DNA of 29,739 nucleotides from JALZHR01 sp036389695 (GCA_036389695.1 DASVWG010000518.1:1-29739), one strand, 5' to 3'. Positions 16,413 through 26,242 are shown, counted from the stretch's first letter. The notes: generated from the letters alone by a model not told the origin. Translations and numbers: made by a program.

Positions 16413-17417
16413 ATGAATAAAAAGGTGCGCTGGGGCGTTCTGGGCGCGGCAAAAATCGCGGTTGAAAAAGTCATACCGGCAATGCGGCAGGGCGAGTGGT
16501 CTGAAATCGTCGCTATTGCTTCCAGAGATTCGGAAAAAGCCCGTCGCGCGGCGGGCGATTTAGGGATTCCGAAAGTTTACGATTCATACGAAGCCTTGCT
16601 GGCTGACTCTGACATTGAAGCCGTTTACAATCCGCTTCCGAATCATCTGCACGTTCCGTGGACGACAAAAGCCGCCGAAGCCGGAAAGCACGTTTTGTGC
16701 GAAAAGCCGCTCGCTTTAACGGTCGAAGAAGCAAAAAAACTTCTTGATGTCGAGCGGCAAACAAAAGTTAAAATTCAGGAAGCGTTTATGGTGCGGACGC
16801 ATCCGCAATGGCTCGGCGTGCTCGATTTAATCAAAACCGGAAGAATCGGCAAACTTTACGCAATCACCGGATTCTTCAGTTATTTCAACCGCGACGACCA
16901 GAATATTCGCAACCAGCCGGAAACGGGCGGCGGCGCTCTGCTGGACATCGGCTGTTACCCGATTTTCATTTCGCGGCTTATTTTCGGCGAAGAGCCGCGA
17001 CGGGTCGTCGCCTTAATCGAACGCGACCCGGAAATGCAGGTTGACCGGCTCGATTCGGTGATTCTGGATTTTCCTTCCGGACAGGCGAGCTTCGTTTGCA
17101 GCACGCAGCTTGTGCCGTATCAGCGGATGCAGTTTTTCGGCTCTGGCGGGCGAATCGAAGTCGAGATTCCTTTTAATATTCCGACCGCCGAGGCGACCAG
17201 AATCTACATCGACGACGGCTCGGATTTATACGGCAGAAAAATCGAAACAATCGAATTCGCGCCCGCTAACCAATACACGATTCAGGGCGATATTTTCTCA
17301 AAAGCTATTCGGGAAAACGGCGAAACAGTGATTTCGCTGAAAGACTCGATTAACAATATGGCTGTCATCGAAGCAGTCTTTCGTTCAGCAGAGTCAGGGA
17401 ATTGGGAAACGCCGTAA
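16413..17417 (+). CDS. Gfo/Idh/MocA family NAD(P)-dependent oxidoreductase
   Basis: 334 residues, near the usual family length. The N-terminal Rossmann fold starts KVRWGVLGAAKIA (4-16) and carries the family EKPLA motif with Lys98. The C-terminal part has GGGALLDIGCYPI, with Asp178 and Tyr182. Lys/Asp/Tyr at these spacings match the dihydrodiol dehydrogenase / xylose dehydrogenase-like branch, where Lys and Tyr are catalytic. The enzyme is predicted to oxidise or reduce a sugar or related polyol in the cytoplasm; the substrate cannot be read from sequence. ATG 16413 has a weak GGATAAG upstream. It ends only 13 bases before the convergent TPR/FG-GAP gene. Confidence 0.9.
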   Translation: MNKKVRWGVLGAAKIAVEKVIPAMRQGEWSEIVAIASRDSEKARRAAGDLGIPKVYDSYEALLADSDIEAVYNPLPNHLHVPWTTKAAEAGKHVLCEKPLALTVEEAKKLLDVERQTKVKIQEAFMVRTHPQWLGVLDLIKTGRIGKLYAITGFFSYFNRDDQNIRNQPETGGGALLDIGCYPIFISRLIFGEEPRRVVALIERDPEMQVDRLDSVILDFPSGQASFVCSTQLVPYQRMQFFGSGGRIEVEIPFNIPTAEATRIYIDDGSDLYGRKIETIEFAPANQYTIQGDIFSKAIRENGETVISLKDSINNMAVIEAVFRSAESGNWETP

Positions 17418-17430
17418 AGAGTTGTTCCGG

Positions 17431-20400
17431 CTATTTTAACAAAGCGCTTTCAACGCGAGGCAGCAAACTTTTGACCGTTCGGGTTGTGTATTCATCATAA
17501 ATTTTCTGTTTCTCGACGGTCATCGGAAAGCGCTCGCCGCCGTCGTATGGATATTTTTTCATCGCTTTAAACGGCAGCGGCAGAACCGCATCGGGACTGC
17601 CGGAATTGATGTCCATTTCCTTACTGTAGCCGTCGGCGTAAAGCAAAAACGTGTATTTTCTGCCCGCCGGCAGCTCGGGCAGAGCGTCGAAGCTTAAAAC
17701 GAGTTCGTCGCCGGTTTTCGAGATGACAAAAACGTCGTCAATCGCGTTCAACAAAGATTTCACGTCGCCCGTGCGAGTGAATTTGCCGGAAAAATATTTC
17801 CAGCGCCCGTCGCGGAAAACCCGTTCGTAATTTGCGGCAATCATCTCGCCGAATCTGATTTCCTCGCTAAAACCGCGCTCGCCTAAAGTCGCCAGATTTG
17901 GCGACAACCCGGTTGTTTTTACGTCTGTCTGCGCCGAAGTATCGACCGCTATCTTGTCCCAGTAAGTTTTAAAATTAGTGACGATACGAACTTCGCGCGA
18001 GCCGGTCAGAAATTTTCCGGTTAAATCGACGACGACGGTTTGCGGGCGACCGACGGAGATGCCGATGCTCTCGATAACGGTTTGCCACTCGCCTTTTTTG
18101 TTTTTGACTTGCAGCTTCGGCAGAAACAGCGATTTTCCGCTTTGCGCGGCGGCGAGATTGTCCGAAGAAAAGGCGTAATCCGTCCAACCCGTTAAAAGCA
18201 AAAGAGTTCTGCCGTTGAATCCTTTCCGCTCGTCCAGCTTTAAAGTCAAATCGTGCGTTTCGGCGTAACCGCGAATGTTCAAGGATTTAAAAGAATCGTA
18301 AAAGCGTCGGTCAAGCTTTTCGATTTGCGGCAGAACGTTTTTGCCGTCCGTATCAAAGGCGGAAAGCGGCGCTCGCTCGCCTCGCGTCGTATATAAAATT
18401 CGCTTTCCGGCAGTCGGAATCCCTAAGCCTTCGTTCGGATAAACTTCCGCGTCCGCATCGTGCTCGAGCGCAAGCAATTTGAGATTATCGAGAAATAAAA
18501 CTTCTTCCAGCTCGTTTGTTACGCGGATTTCGTATTTTCCGTTTTTCGGCTTCAACTGGTCGGAAGTAATGCGCACAAATTCGTCGGAATCAGGATAATG
18601 ATAAACGCCCGCCGCCTGCCAGTTGCCCATCTCGCCGCCGCCCAAAAAATCGGTCACAAATTCAAATCGCTCGCCGTTCCAGGTGTAAAGATACGGGCAG
18701 GACGAAGGCTTGCGGTCAAGCTCTTCAATTTTAATCGGCGCGAAAATTTTCGCCGTCGGCGCGTTTGTTTTTTCCGGAAAATCAACTTCCGCCTGAATCA
18801 CGCCGGAAGTCCATATGACGCGCACGGCATCGGGACGCGCGCGTTTTCCGAGACCGAAACGAATTTCCGACGGCGCGGGCGCGGGACTCGCCGCGTAAGT
18901 TTCCAGTTTCTGCGTCAGGCTTCCGGCGCGCAAATCGATTTTCGCGCCGATTGCCGTCCGGTTTGAGACGCGACCTTGCAGGCGCACGACTTCCGCATTG
19001 CCGCTTGTAGCGCCGCCATCGTTTCGCAAAAAACGGAGCGTTCCCATTTTGTCAAAAGCGAGTAAATCGACGTCGCCGTCCGCGTCCAAATCGGCTGACA
19101 GAATCTGCTTCGAGCTTGAAACGTCGGAGTTGGTTTTAAAAATCCTGCCGTTTGCCGTCGTCCATTCGCCGCCGAGATTTCTCGAAACGACCAGACCTTT
19201 CGGCGTGTCGGCGAGCAAATCCAGCAAGCCGTCGTTGTCGTAATCTAAAAACTGCGCGGCTGCGGCGCTTTCGGTTCCCGCAGGCGCGTCCTTCAGCACA
19301 AATTTGCCGCGTCCGTCCGAGACGGCGAAAATGCCGGTCGCATCTCGCCTGCCGAAGAAAAAATCGACGAAAGAATCCTTGTTAAAATCGCCCGCGGCAG
19401 CAGCAGTCCAGGCGGCTTTTTTATCCAGCCCGACTTCGGCGGCAACTTCGCGAAAGGTCGTGTCGCGCAAATTACGATATAGAGACGGCGCTCCGCTCGC
19501 CGGCAGGACAAGCAAATCAATGTCGCGCCGGTTATCATAATCGGTCGGAATGACGCTGACGACAGTTGTTTCACGGTTGATTTTCGCTTCCGCCGAACGT
19601 TCCGTAAAAGTCGCATCACCGTTGTTGCGGAAAAGTCGGTTGCCCGCTTTGCCCGCGCCGCCGACGAAAATATCTAAATCGCCGTCGTGGTCAATATCCA
19701 CGAACGCGCACGAAAGCGCCGGAGACGAGTCGGTTTTGGCGGAAATTTTCGCCTGCGCCGTCACGTCAGCGAATTTTCCTTTGCCGAGATTTTTGTAAAG
19801 CGAATAGCTTCTGCCGCGCACGACGAATAAATCCGCCTGGTTGTCGTTGTCGAAATCGCCCGCCACCAGTCGAACTCCGGCGTCAGTCGTCGCCCGCGCG
19901 AAATCGCCCGACGCGGCGCTCGCGTCGACGAATTTGCCTTTTTCGTTGAGCAGAATTTTCGCCGGATTGGTCAGCGCAATGTCCAAATCGCCGTCGGCGT
20001 CGGCATCGAACAAAACCGCGCCGTAAGCGTTCGGCGAAGTTTTCGGTCGCAGAAGCGGCAAATTGATATTCGCTTCCTGAAACAGAATTTTCGGCTCTGT
20101 TCTGTCGACGAGCTCCGTTTCCGCGCCGGTCGAAATTATCGCCTCCGCGTAACGCCCTTGTTCGAGATAGCTCTGTCCGATGCTCACGCCCGCGCCGCTG
20201 TTTCTAAGCTGCTGAAAGCGAGCGATTAATTTCTGACCTTCTTCGCGCTCGTTGTTGCGAATCAGCGCCGTCGCGAGATTGTAAAGCGCGGTTGAATTAT
20301 AAGGTTCGGCATCGAGCGCGACGCGAAACGCGGCTATCGCTTCAGCGTATTTTCGCTGTTGGGTGTAAATTTGCCCGAGATTAACATTTGCGCCGACATC

Positions 20401-20850
20401 CTGCGGGTCAATCGTCAAAACTCTCTGAAAGAAACGCACGGCTTCGTCCGTCAGATTCTGGTTTCGGGCAATCAGACCGAGCAGGTAAGCAGGCTGCGGT
20501 CGTTCGGGCGCAATGGCGGCGGCTTTTTCGGCGGCTTGGCGCGCCGCGTCAATGTCCTGCTGATTGAAAAGCGCGATGGCGAGGTTTATCTGCGCGATTT
20601 TCATCTGCGCATCGAGCGTCAAAGCCTTGCGAAATTCGTTTGCCGCTTCTTTGTAGTTAAACTGTTCGAGCTGTGCGACGCCGCGATTGTTGGCGCGATA
20701 CGCTTCTTCGCGCGCCGCTAATGAGACATTCGGCGTTTGTGTTTGCGCCGAAACCGTCTGCACGGCTTTCATTATCCTGAAACCGATGACGCCTGAAATA
20801 AGGAGCACCGACAGCAACGCGGCGTTTAAAAAGCGCGAATATACTCTCAT
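17431..20850 (-). CDS. Secreted TPR / FG-GAP / ASPIC-UnbV protein
   Basis: 1139 residues from ATG 20850. The N-terminal signal segment (MRVYSRFLNAALLSVLLISG) is followed by TPRs (about 45-245). Next come seven or more VCBS/FG-GAP units with Ca-binding-like DxDxDGDxD loops (DADADGDLD, DIDHDGDLD, DLDADGDVD; about 280-640). An ASPIC/UnbV domain follows (RFGLGKRARPDAVRVIW, about 650-740). The ~400-residue C-terminus opens CPYLYTWNGERFEFVTDFLGGG, a block seen in CRTAC1-type proteins. A GTG at 20880 in the same frame would add ten residues, but no good ribosome binding site supports either start. Probably extracytoplasmic, perhaps a binding or assembly scaffold; specific role unknown. Confidence 0.85.
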   Translation of the reverse strand: MRVYSRFLNAALLSVLLISGVIGFRIMKAVQTVSAQTQTPNVSLAAREEAYRANNRGVAQLEQFNYKEAANEFRKALTLDAQMKIAQINLAIALFNQQDIDAARQAAEKAAAIAPERPQPAYLLGLIARNQNLTDEAVRFFQRVLTIDPQDVGANVNLGQIYTQQRKYAEAIAAFRVALDAEPYNSTALYNLATALIRNNEREEGQKLIARFQQLRNSGAGVSIGQSYLEQGRYAEAIISTGAETELVDRTEPKILFQEANINLPLLRPKTSPNAYGAVLFDADADGDLDIALTNPAKILLNEKGKFVDASAASGDFARATTDAGVRLVAGDFDNDNQADLFVVRGRSYSLYKNLGKGKFADVTAQAKISAKTDSSPALSCAFVDIDHDGDLDIFVGGAGKAGNRLFRNNGDATFTERSAEAKINRETTVVSVIPTDYDNRRDIDLLVLPASGAPSLYRNLRDTTFREVAAEVGLDKKAAWTAAAAGDFNKDSFVDFFFGRRDATGIFAVSDGRGKFVLKDAPAGTESAAAAQFLDYDNDGLLDLLADTPKGLVVSRNLGGEWTTANGRIFKTNSDVSSSKQILSADLDADGDVDLLAFDKMGTLRFLRNDGGATSGNAEVVRLQGRVSNRTAIGAKIDLRAGSLTQKLETYAASPAPAPSEIRFGLGKRARPDAVRVIWTSGVIQAEVDFPEKTNAPTAKIFAPIKIEELDRKPSSCPYLYTWNGERFEFVTDFLGGGEMGNWQAAGVYHYPDSDEFVRITSDQLKPKNGKYEIRVTNELEEVLFLDNLKLLALEHDADAEVYPNEGLGIPTAGKRILYTTRGERAPLSAFDTDGKNVLPQIEKLDRRFYDSFKSLNIRGYAETHDLTLKLDERKGFNGRTLLLLTGWTDYAFSSDNLAAAQSGKSLFLPKLQVKNKKGEWQTVIESIGISVGRPQTVVVDLTGKFLTGSREVRIVTNFKTYWDKIAVDTSAQTDVKTTGLSPNLATLGERGFSEEIRFGEMIAANYERVFRDGRWKYFSGKFTRTGDVKSLLNAIDDVFVISKTGDELVLSFDALPELPAGRKYTFLLYADGYSKEMDINSGSPDAVLPLPFKAMKKYPYDGGERFPMTVEKQKIYDEYTTRTVKSLLPRVESALLK

Positions 20851-20929
20851 AAAATTACCGGAGCAATTCCATAATGACACAATTTATTGAGGAGAGAAAT
20901 CGGACGCGAACGCGCAGTTGAGAATTTAC

Positions 20930-20975
20930 AAAAATTGTCCGACGCCTTCCGCTGAAATCGGAAAAGCATCGGACA
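20930..20975 (-). terminator. Intrinsic terminator after the 20997-21515 gene
   Basis: TGTCCGACGCCTTCCG (20936-20951) pairs with CGGAAAAGCATCGGACA (20959-20975), with minor mismatches, around CTGAAAT. On the minus strand the hairpin is followed by AATTTTT, as in Rho-independent terminators. It ends the haloperoxidase-containing unit. Confidence 0.8.
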
Positions 20976-20996
20976 TTACAGTTAAAAATTTAACTT

Positions 20997-21515
20997 TTAT
21001 CTCGCCGAGACGACCACGTAACTGCGTCTGCTGTAAAGCCTTACGCCGCCCGCCGCATTCATCATCATCAACGGGCGCGGGCGGCGTAAAGCTTTATCGT
21101 TTGTCGCGGCGATTGACAGGATTTGTTTTCCGCTCACGTCGAAAACGTTCAGCTTTCCGTCGTCGGTAAATCCGAAACCGTAAGCGCCGGTGTCGAGTGC
21201 TTTACCGCCGATTCTGATGCTTGAATCGGTAATCAAAAAACCCTCGTATTTTGCGCGAATCTCGGACGAATAACCGGAAGTATCGACCAGACCGGCGATG
21301 ACGTGCCGATTGGTGCCGAAACGGACGGCAGCGGCGTTGCGCATCTGCGTCGGCGCGCTCTGACCTTCAAAATAAAATCCGGTCGGCACGACTCTGGTTA
21401 AATCAGCGCCTGCCAGAATCGTCGCCTTTTCCTGCGCGATTATCGAAACAGTCGAAAGCAAAACGACTGACAAAATTAAAGCAAATCGAACCGGTCGACA
21501 ATCCGGCAAATTCAT
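20997..21515 (-). CDS. Conserved-looking secreted protein, unknown function
   Basis: 172 residues. ATG 21515 is preferred over the ATG at 21533 because GGAGAAAAG lies just before it. A hydrophobic segment (FALILSVVLLSTVSIIAQ, about 10-28) is a signal peptide. The mature part has blocks ATILAGADLTRVVPTGFYF, QSAPTQMRNAAAVRFG, AGLVDTSGY and GAYGFGFTDDGKLNVFD. No catalytic motif was seen. It sits 41 bases after the haloperoxidase gene and before a terminator, so it is probably co-expressed with it. Function not assigned. Confidence 0.7.
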   Translation of the reverse strand: MNLPDCRPVRFALILSVVLLSTVSIIAQEKATILAGADLTRVVPTGFYFEGQSAPTQMRNAAAVRFGTNRHVIAGLVDTSGYSSEIRAKYEGFLITDSSIRIGGKALDTGAYGFGFTDDGKLNVFDVSGKQILSIAATNDKALRRPRPLMMMNAAGGVRLYSRRSYVVVSAR

Positions 21516-21556
21516 AATCTTTTCTCCATTCAAGTCTAAATTTATTACGCTTTTTA

Positions 21557-23170
21557 CTATCGCTGTGAAACCTTCGCCGTCTGCGGAGTAAGTTTATCGT
21601 TTTTCCCAGCCGTGCCGTCAAAATAGCTTTGCGTTTTCGGGAAGACATAGAGCGCCACTTTTTTGCCCAATTCCAATCCGGCGATGTTGTCGGCTTGGAT
21701 ATGATAGCCGCCCATCACGCGCGAAATGCCAGCCATTTCCGCCGTCGCGGTGAAAGTCGGAAGCTGCAATGTCACTACGCCGTCCGCCGATATTCCTGTG
21801 GTCGGCGATTTTCCGTCAATCATCTGCTTGACCTCGCACGAAACGCCCGGCTCGGTCAGTTCTCCGGCGTGCCGCGTCTCGGTCGCGCCGAAATTATCGC
21901 TGCCCGTAAAAAGTTCCAGCACTTTGGCGCAAGCCGCGCTGACCGTGCTGTGACCGGAAACATAGCCGGGAAACGGCGGCGTGATAAACGAAAGCGGCGA
22001 ATACGGATGCCATTCCGAAGCGGGCAGCGCAACGACGCCTTTGCCGACGCCGCCCCAGCCTTTGACTGTTTTATCCTTGTAGTAATAACGAATCAGCGTC
22101 CAGGGGCGCGAGCTGTCATAATATCGTTTTGCTTCCCACGCGGCGATAAAAGCATCGAAAGCCACGTTGCCGACGGCGAAAAACAGTTTCACGTCCTTGT
22201 CGATGCCGTGTTTGTCGCGGCGCGAGACGGCTTGGGCGAATCTGAGCCAGTGACCGGATTGTCCGGTCGAGCGCGGACCGTCGCGCATAAATTCGACAAT
22301 CGCTTTTTGTTCCAGATTCAGGCTGCCGTTAAAAGCCAGAACTTCGTCAACTTCTTTTTTTAACTGTTCCGAGCCGACTTTCGGCGGCGGCGCGGGGCGA
22401 AACTGGTCGGCGCGTTCCAGCGCAAACGGCTTGACGCGATACCAGTGCGGCGTCAGAAAACCGGGCGCCGCTTTTTTATTGTCGGCGAGCGTAAATTCAA
22501 TCGGCTGCCAGCAATCGGGGTCGACGACTTTATCAATGGAATTTACGGGACGGTAAAAAGTGTAATCGGAATAAGCTTTGCCGTTTGAGCCAAGCTCATC
22601 GCCGAGCTGATTCGCGCCGTCCGTGTGACGATATTCGAGAAGCGCCGCCGCCGCGACATTGCCGATGCCCTGCGGCTTTGATAAATCCGTGGTGTTATCT
22701 TCCGGGTCAAGTCCGCGCTGGCGCATCTGGTCTTTTATCCACGCGGCGTCTTCGGGAAAAAGGTCGAGCATCGCTCGATAAGTCGCGTAAGCGATGGCGA
22801 CGGCTTTATTGCGCTCGGTGCGCTCAGACTTCGGACGGCGCAGCTTATCGCCCAGACGTGTGCCGACCGCCTTGTCGTCATATGCTGCCCACGCGTCATA
22901 CATCGAAGTGACGATAATCATCAGCATTCGCGAGCCGACGGTTGGTCGCGGCGCGACGCGTTCGTGCTCGCGAGCGGTCGCTTCCAAAGCTACATCAAGC
23001 CATTCGTAAGCCGCAGATTTTTTATAATCGTCAACGGAAACATTAACGGAATTTTTAGAAGAAGTTTGATTCGGCGCGAAGGTTTGCGCGGATGCGTCGT
23101 TCAAAAAAACGCACGCGGCGAAAATGCCGAAGAGAAACATCCTAACGACGAGCGAAGGAAAGGGTTTCAT
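21557..23170 (-). CDS. Vanadium-dependent haloperoxidase (PAP2 fold), secreted
   Basis: 537 residues from ATG 23170. A signal peptide (MKPFPSLVVRMFLFGIFAACVFLNDASAQ minus its last residues, cleavage near ASA) precedes a helical PAP2/haloperoxidase fold. The vanadate-site motifs are complete: Lys348 and Arg355 in K-x6-RP, Ser405-Gly406-His407 in the SGHS block, and Arg484 with the axial ligand His490 in SRVMGGYH. Known members oxidise halides with H2O2 to hypohalous species; related bacterial phosphatases share the fold, so acid phosphatase activity is an alternative. A strong GGAG lies 12 bases before the ATG and 6 before an in-frame TTG at 23176, which may be the real start. It follows the CRTAC1-TlpA gene by 132 bases. 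Confidence 0.87.
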   Translation of the reverse strand: MKPFPSLVVRMFLFGIFAACVFLNDASAQTFAPNQTSSKNSVNVSVDDYKKSAAYEWLDVALEATAREHERVAPRPTVGSRMLMIIVTSMYDAWAAYDDKAVGTRLGDKLRRPKSERTERNKAVAIAYATYRAMLDLFPEDAAWIKDQMRQRGLDPEDNTTDLSKPQGIGNVAAAALLEYRHTDGANQLGDELGSNGKAYSDYTFYRPVNSIDKVVDPDCWQPIEFTLADNKKAAPGFLTPHWYRVKPFALERADQFRPAPPPKVGSEQLKKEVDEVLAFNGSLNLEQKAIVEFMRDGPRSTGQSGHWLRFAQAVSRRDKHGIDKDVKLFFAVGNVAFDAFIAAWEAKRYYDSSRPWTLIRYYYKDKTVKGWGGVGKGVVALPASEWHPYSPLSFITPPFPGYVSGHSTVSAACAKVLELFTGSDNFGATETRHAGELTEPGVSCEVKQMIDGKSPTTGISADGVVTLQLPTFTATAEMAGISRVMGGYHIQADNIAGLELGKKVALYVFPKTQSYFDGTAGKNDKLTPQTAKVSQR

Positions 23171-23231
23171 AGCCAAAAAACACTCCTGATTGAAATATAA
23201 TTTCCCCTTGAAAAATCTTCTAAACTGAAAC

Positions 23232-23258
23232 GACCGGTGCTGCCGAGCCGCAGCGGTC
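23232..23258 (-). other. Hairpin upstream of the haloperoxidase gene
   Basis: On the minus strand GACCG-CTGC pairs with GCAG-CAC-CGGTC around GGCTCG, with a three-base bulge. It is followed by GTTTCAGTTT, a poor T-tract. It could attenuate transcription between the CRTAC1-TlpA gene and the haloperoxidase gene. Structure is by eye only. Confidence 0.3.
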
Positions 23259-23302
23259 GAAAGATTTAAGCTCCCGCCGCGAATAAACAAAACGCGGAAA
23301 CG

Positions 23303-26242
23303 TTATTTATTATTTCCGGCGGAATTTTCCGGCTTCGTGTTTTTCAACGTTTCGCCGCCGGTTAATTGAGCGAATTTTCGCTGCGTTTCCGCCGACCAGC
23401 CGGGAATCAAATCCGTCACAATGCCTTTTTCGTCAACTAAAATCGAAAGCGGAACCGACAGCTCGTCCGTCGCGTAAAGCTGTTCGATGGCAATCGCTCC
23501 GCCGACCAAAATCGGATAAGTAACGCGTTTACCGGCAACATAACCTTTGACGTTGGCTGTCTTTTCCACGTCAACATTCAGACCGACCAAATCAACGCCG
23601 CGCGCTGCCAATCGGGCGCGCATTTTTTCCAGCTCGGGCATTTCCGTGCCGCACGGAATGCACCACGTCGCCCACACATTTATCAATGTTTTTCTGCCGG
23701 CTTTCATTTGCTTTTTCATCAAGCTCTGCGCGCCGCTCATCGTTTTGACGGCAAAATCCGGCAAAGGTTTCCCGATTGATATTTTCAAGCTTCGCGCAAA
23801 GATTTCGGCTTTCGTCAAAGGATTCGGCAAATTCGCTTTGGCGAGCGCGAGCCTTTGCGCTTTGCCCGTTCCTTCTTTCAAAAGCAAAGTCGAACCGGCG
23901 CTCGCCTCAGCTTCAAATTTTTCTATTTTGCCGTTTGCCCAGGTCACTTCAATCCATTCGGCTTTTTGGTCTTTGCCCAAACCGAACAGCAGTCGCGGGT
24001 CGTGCTGCGAGATAAAGCCCGAACCGCCCGATTTGATTTTCGTTAAAATCCCGGCGCCCGTTTTAACGCGCACGACCGCACCGTATGCGTCGCGCCCGGT
24101 TTTATCGCCTTCCAGCGCGACGCGCAAAAAATTATTGTCCTGCCCGACGTTGTTGCGGAAAAGCAGGTGCGATTGATTTTGAATCGTCGTCGAAAAAACG
24201 TCCAAATCGCCGTCGTTGTCAAAATCGGCGAAAACTCCCGCGCGCCCGTCCGTCATCGAATCGATGCCGGAAACGCCCGAAATATCGACGAACTTTTTCG
24301 TGCCCAGATTCAAATAAAGCGGGTCGCGCTCGTAGCCGCTGAAAGAAAATCCCTGACCGAACATCAGCTTGTTCTGGTCTTCGCGGAGCGCGCCTTTTTC
24401 ATCTTTTCCGTCATTTGACTGCGTCACGACCTGACGCCAGAACTGACTTCAGGTATCCTTCATCGACTTGCCCGATATAAAGCCGTTCGGCGTATAGATG
24501 TCTTCCCAGCCGTCGTTGTCGAAATCTATAAAACCGCCGCCCCAAGCCCAGCCGCCGCCGAAGCCGCCGACTTCCGCCGTCACGTCGCGAAACTTTCCGT
24601 CGCCCGTGTTTTCAAAAAGATTATTTCCGGCGGCGAGCTTTTTCAAAACGTTGTCTTTCGCGCTCGCGTTCGGAAAAAGCCGCGTCAAAATGCGGTTTCC
24701 GGCGGTCGAGCTCATATTCGAAGCGTGAATATCCAATTTTCCGTCGTTGTTGTAATCGCCGAACGAAACGACCATTCCGTTTCCGGGGTCAAGCACGCCG
24801 CGCTCCGCCGCTTCATCGACAAATTTATCGCCTTTGTTGATGTAGAGAGCCTTTTCCCCGAAATCGTTGGCGACGTATAAATCGATTTTCCCGTCGCCGT
24901 TAATGTCGGCAAATTCCGCCGCGTAGCTCCATCGCCGGTCGTCAACATTCCATTTCGCCGCTTCCTCGCGAAAGCTGCCGTCCGGTTGGCTGACAAAAAG
25001 CAGATTCGGCGTGCCGTTCGTCGCTCTGAACCACGAATCGGGCGTGACTTGCCCGTAGCGATTATAAGAAGTCACGTAAACGTCGAGCCGACCGTCGCCG
25101 TTGACATCGCCCGCGACGGCGCTGAAACCGATGGCGTCTTTCGCCACGCCCGATTCGAGCGAAACGTCCGCGAATTCGAGCTTTCCGTTTTGCCGGAAAG
25201 TGTTCTGCAAAAGAATCTGCTGACCGACCGCCGAGATAAAAACGTCCGCGTCGCCGTCGTTGTCATAATCGAAAACGAGCGGCGCGGTTCCGCTGGCGAG
25301 ATTTTTTACGCCCGCTTCATCGGACGCGTCGCGGAAAGAGCCTTTGCCGTTATTTAAATAAAGATAATTGCGGGTTGCGCCGGTCACGAAAAGGTCAATC
25401 CACCCGTCGGCGTTAAAGTCAGCCGCCGCCGCGCCGTGCCAAACGAAACCGCTGTTTTCCGGCGTCCCGAACGAAGGAATATTCGCGCCGACGCCAGCCG
25501 CAGCGGCGACTTCCGAGAATAAATCTTTTTCAGCGACCATCGAATCAAAACTGATTAACTCGAACGAATCGAACTGCCAGTGTTTGTTTTGTGCAAAGCG
25601 AACATTTGTCCAAAAACTTCCGCGCGCCCATTCGCGTTTGCCTTCCGTATTGCGCCCGATGACGTAGAAAGCGATGCGCGCCTTGCCGCTTGCGCCGACG
25701 ACCGCCGTCGGTTGTTCAGCGCCCAAAACAGCCTGCGCCTTTTCGTCAAAATTCGCTTCTTTGACCTTAAAGCGCGCGTCTTCGATTTCGGAAAAATGCG
25801 CTAAAAATTCCGACCATCCGCGCAGAAATTCGGCGCTCGTCGTTGATGCGGCGCTTGTCGAAGCGTTTTTATTTTCGCTTTCCCAGCCGTGCGTTTCAAT
25901 CCATTTAACCTGAGTTTTGGCAGGCTGCGGGCGCGACGGAAAAGCGTTTGCCGCGAGCTGTTTCGGGAAAAACGCCGCCGTCAATCCCAAATCGCGGTCG
26001 CGCGTGGCGACGGACAATTCCAGAAGGTCGTTCGCCAGCGATTCGGACAGCTCTTCAATCACTTCCAGACGCGCGCGGTCAACATCGGCTGACGTTTTAC
26101 CGCCCGACGACGGCTTTTGACTGACGCTTTGCGCCTGAGTTTTATATAAAACGCCGCCACCGCCGAGCGCGAGCGACACGAGCACGCATGCGACCAGCAG
26201 AAGACGACAAATCCGGAATCGGTAAAACATCTCGTAAATCAT
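23303..26242 (-). CDS. CRTAC1-type FG-GAP/UnbV protein fused to TlpA thioredoxin, read across in-frame UGA
   Basis: One 980-codon frame containing a TGA at codon 598 (24451-24449). The parts are 26242-24452 (597 residues) and 24448-23303. The N-terminus carries a signal/anchor segment (about 10-35). Ca-binding-like FG-GAP loops DFNADGWID, DYDNDGDAD, DVNGDGRLD, DINGDGKID and DFDNDGWED lie before the stop; DFDNDGDLD and an ASPIC/UnbV domain (LLFGLGKDQKAEWIEVTW) lie after it. The C-terminal ~160 residues are a TlpA-like thioredoxin domain with WCIPC (Cys861 and Cys864). The UGA lies between KSMKDT and SQFWRQVV, within the FG-GAP block, so the split breaks a domain and not a domain boundary. A SECIS-like hairpin follows the UGA. 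Either a selenoprotein, a nonsense mutant or a sequencing error. Start ATG 26242 has a poor ribosome binding site. Confidence 0.75.
24419..24451 (-). promoter_or_regulatory. Candidate bacterial SECIS element after in-frame UGA
   Basis: On the minus strand TGA (24451-24449) is followed by eight bases, then arm CTGGCGTCA (24440-24432), loop GGTCG (24431-24427) and arm TGACGCAG (24426-24419). Eight base pairs form, with one bulged G in the 5' arm. The loop starts 17 bases after the UGA. Known bacterial SECIS hairpins (E. coli fdhF, Moorella) have a GGUC loop, a bulged base in the upper 5' arm and a similar distance. The sequence also encodes FWRQVV, so chance is possible. Confidence 0.5.

Noticed and set aside
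21629..22363. 244-codon plus-strand frame inside the haloperoxidase gene
   Set aside because: Antisense to a gene with complete vanadate-site motifs; composition is unlike a real protein.
9585..24451. Genome-wide reading of UGA as tryptophan (code 4 or 25)
   Set aside because: TGA is the plain stop of the TPR-CHAT gene (1707), the zinc-finger gene (4566) and the lactonase gene (27313, where it overlaps the next start), and TGG is used for Trp throughout. Only two internal TGAs occur.
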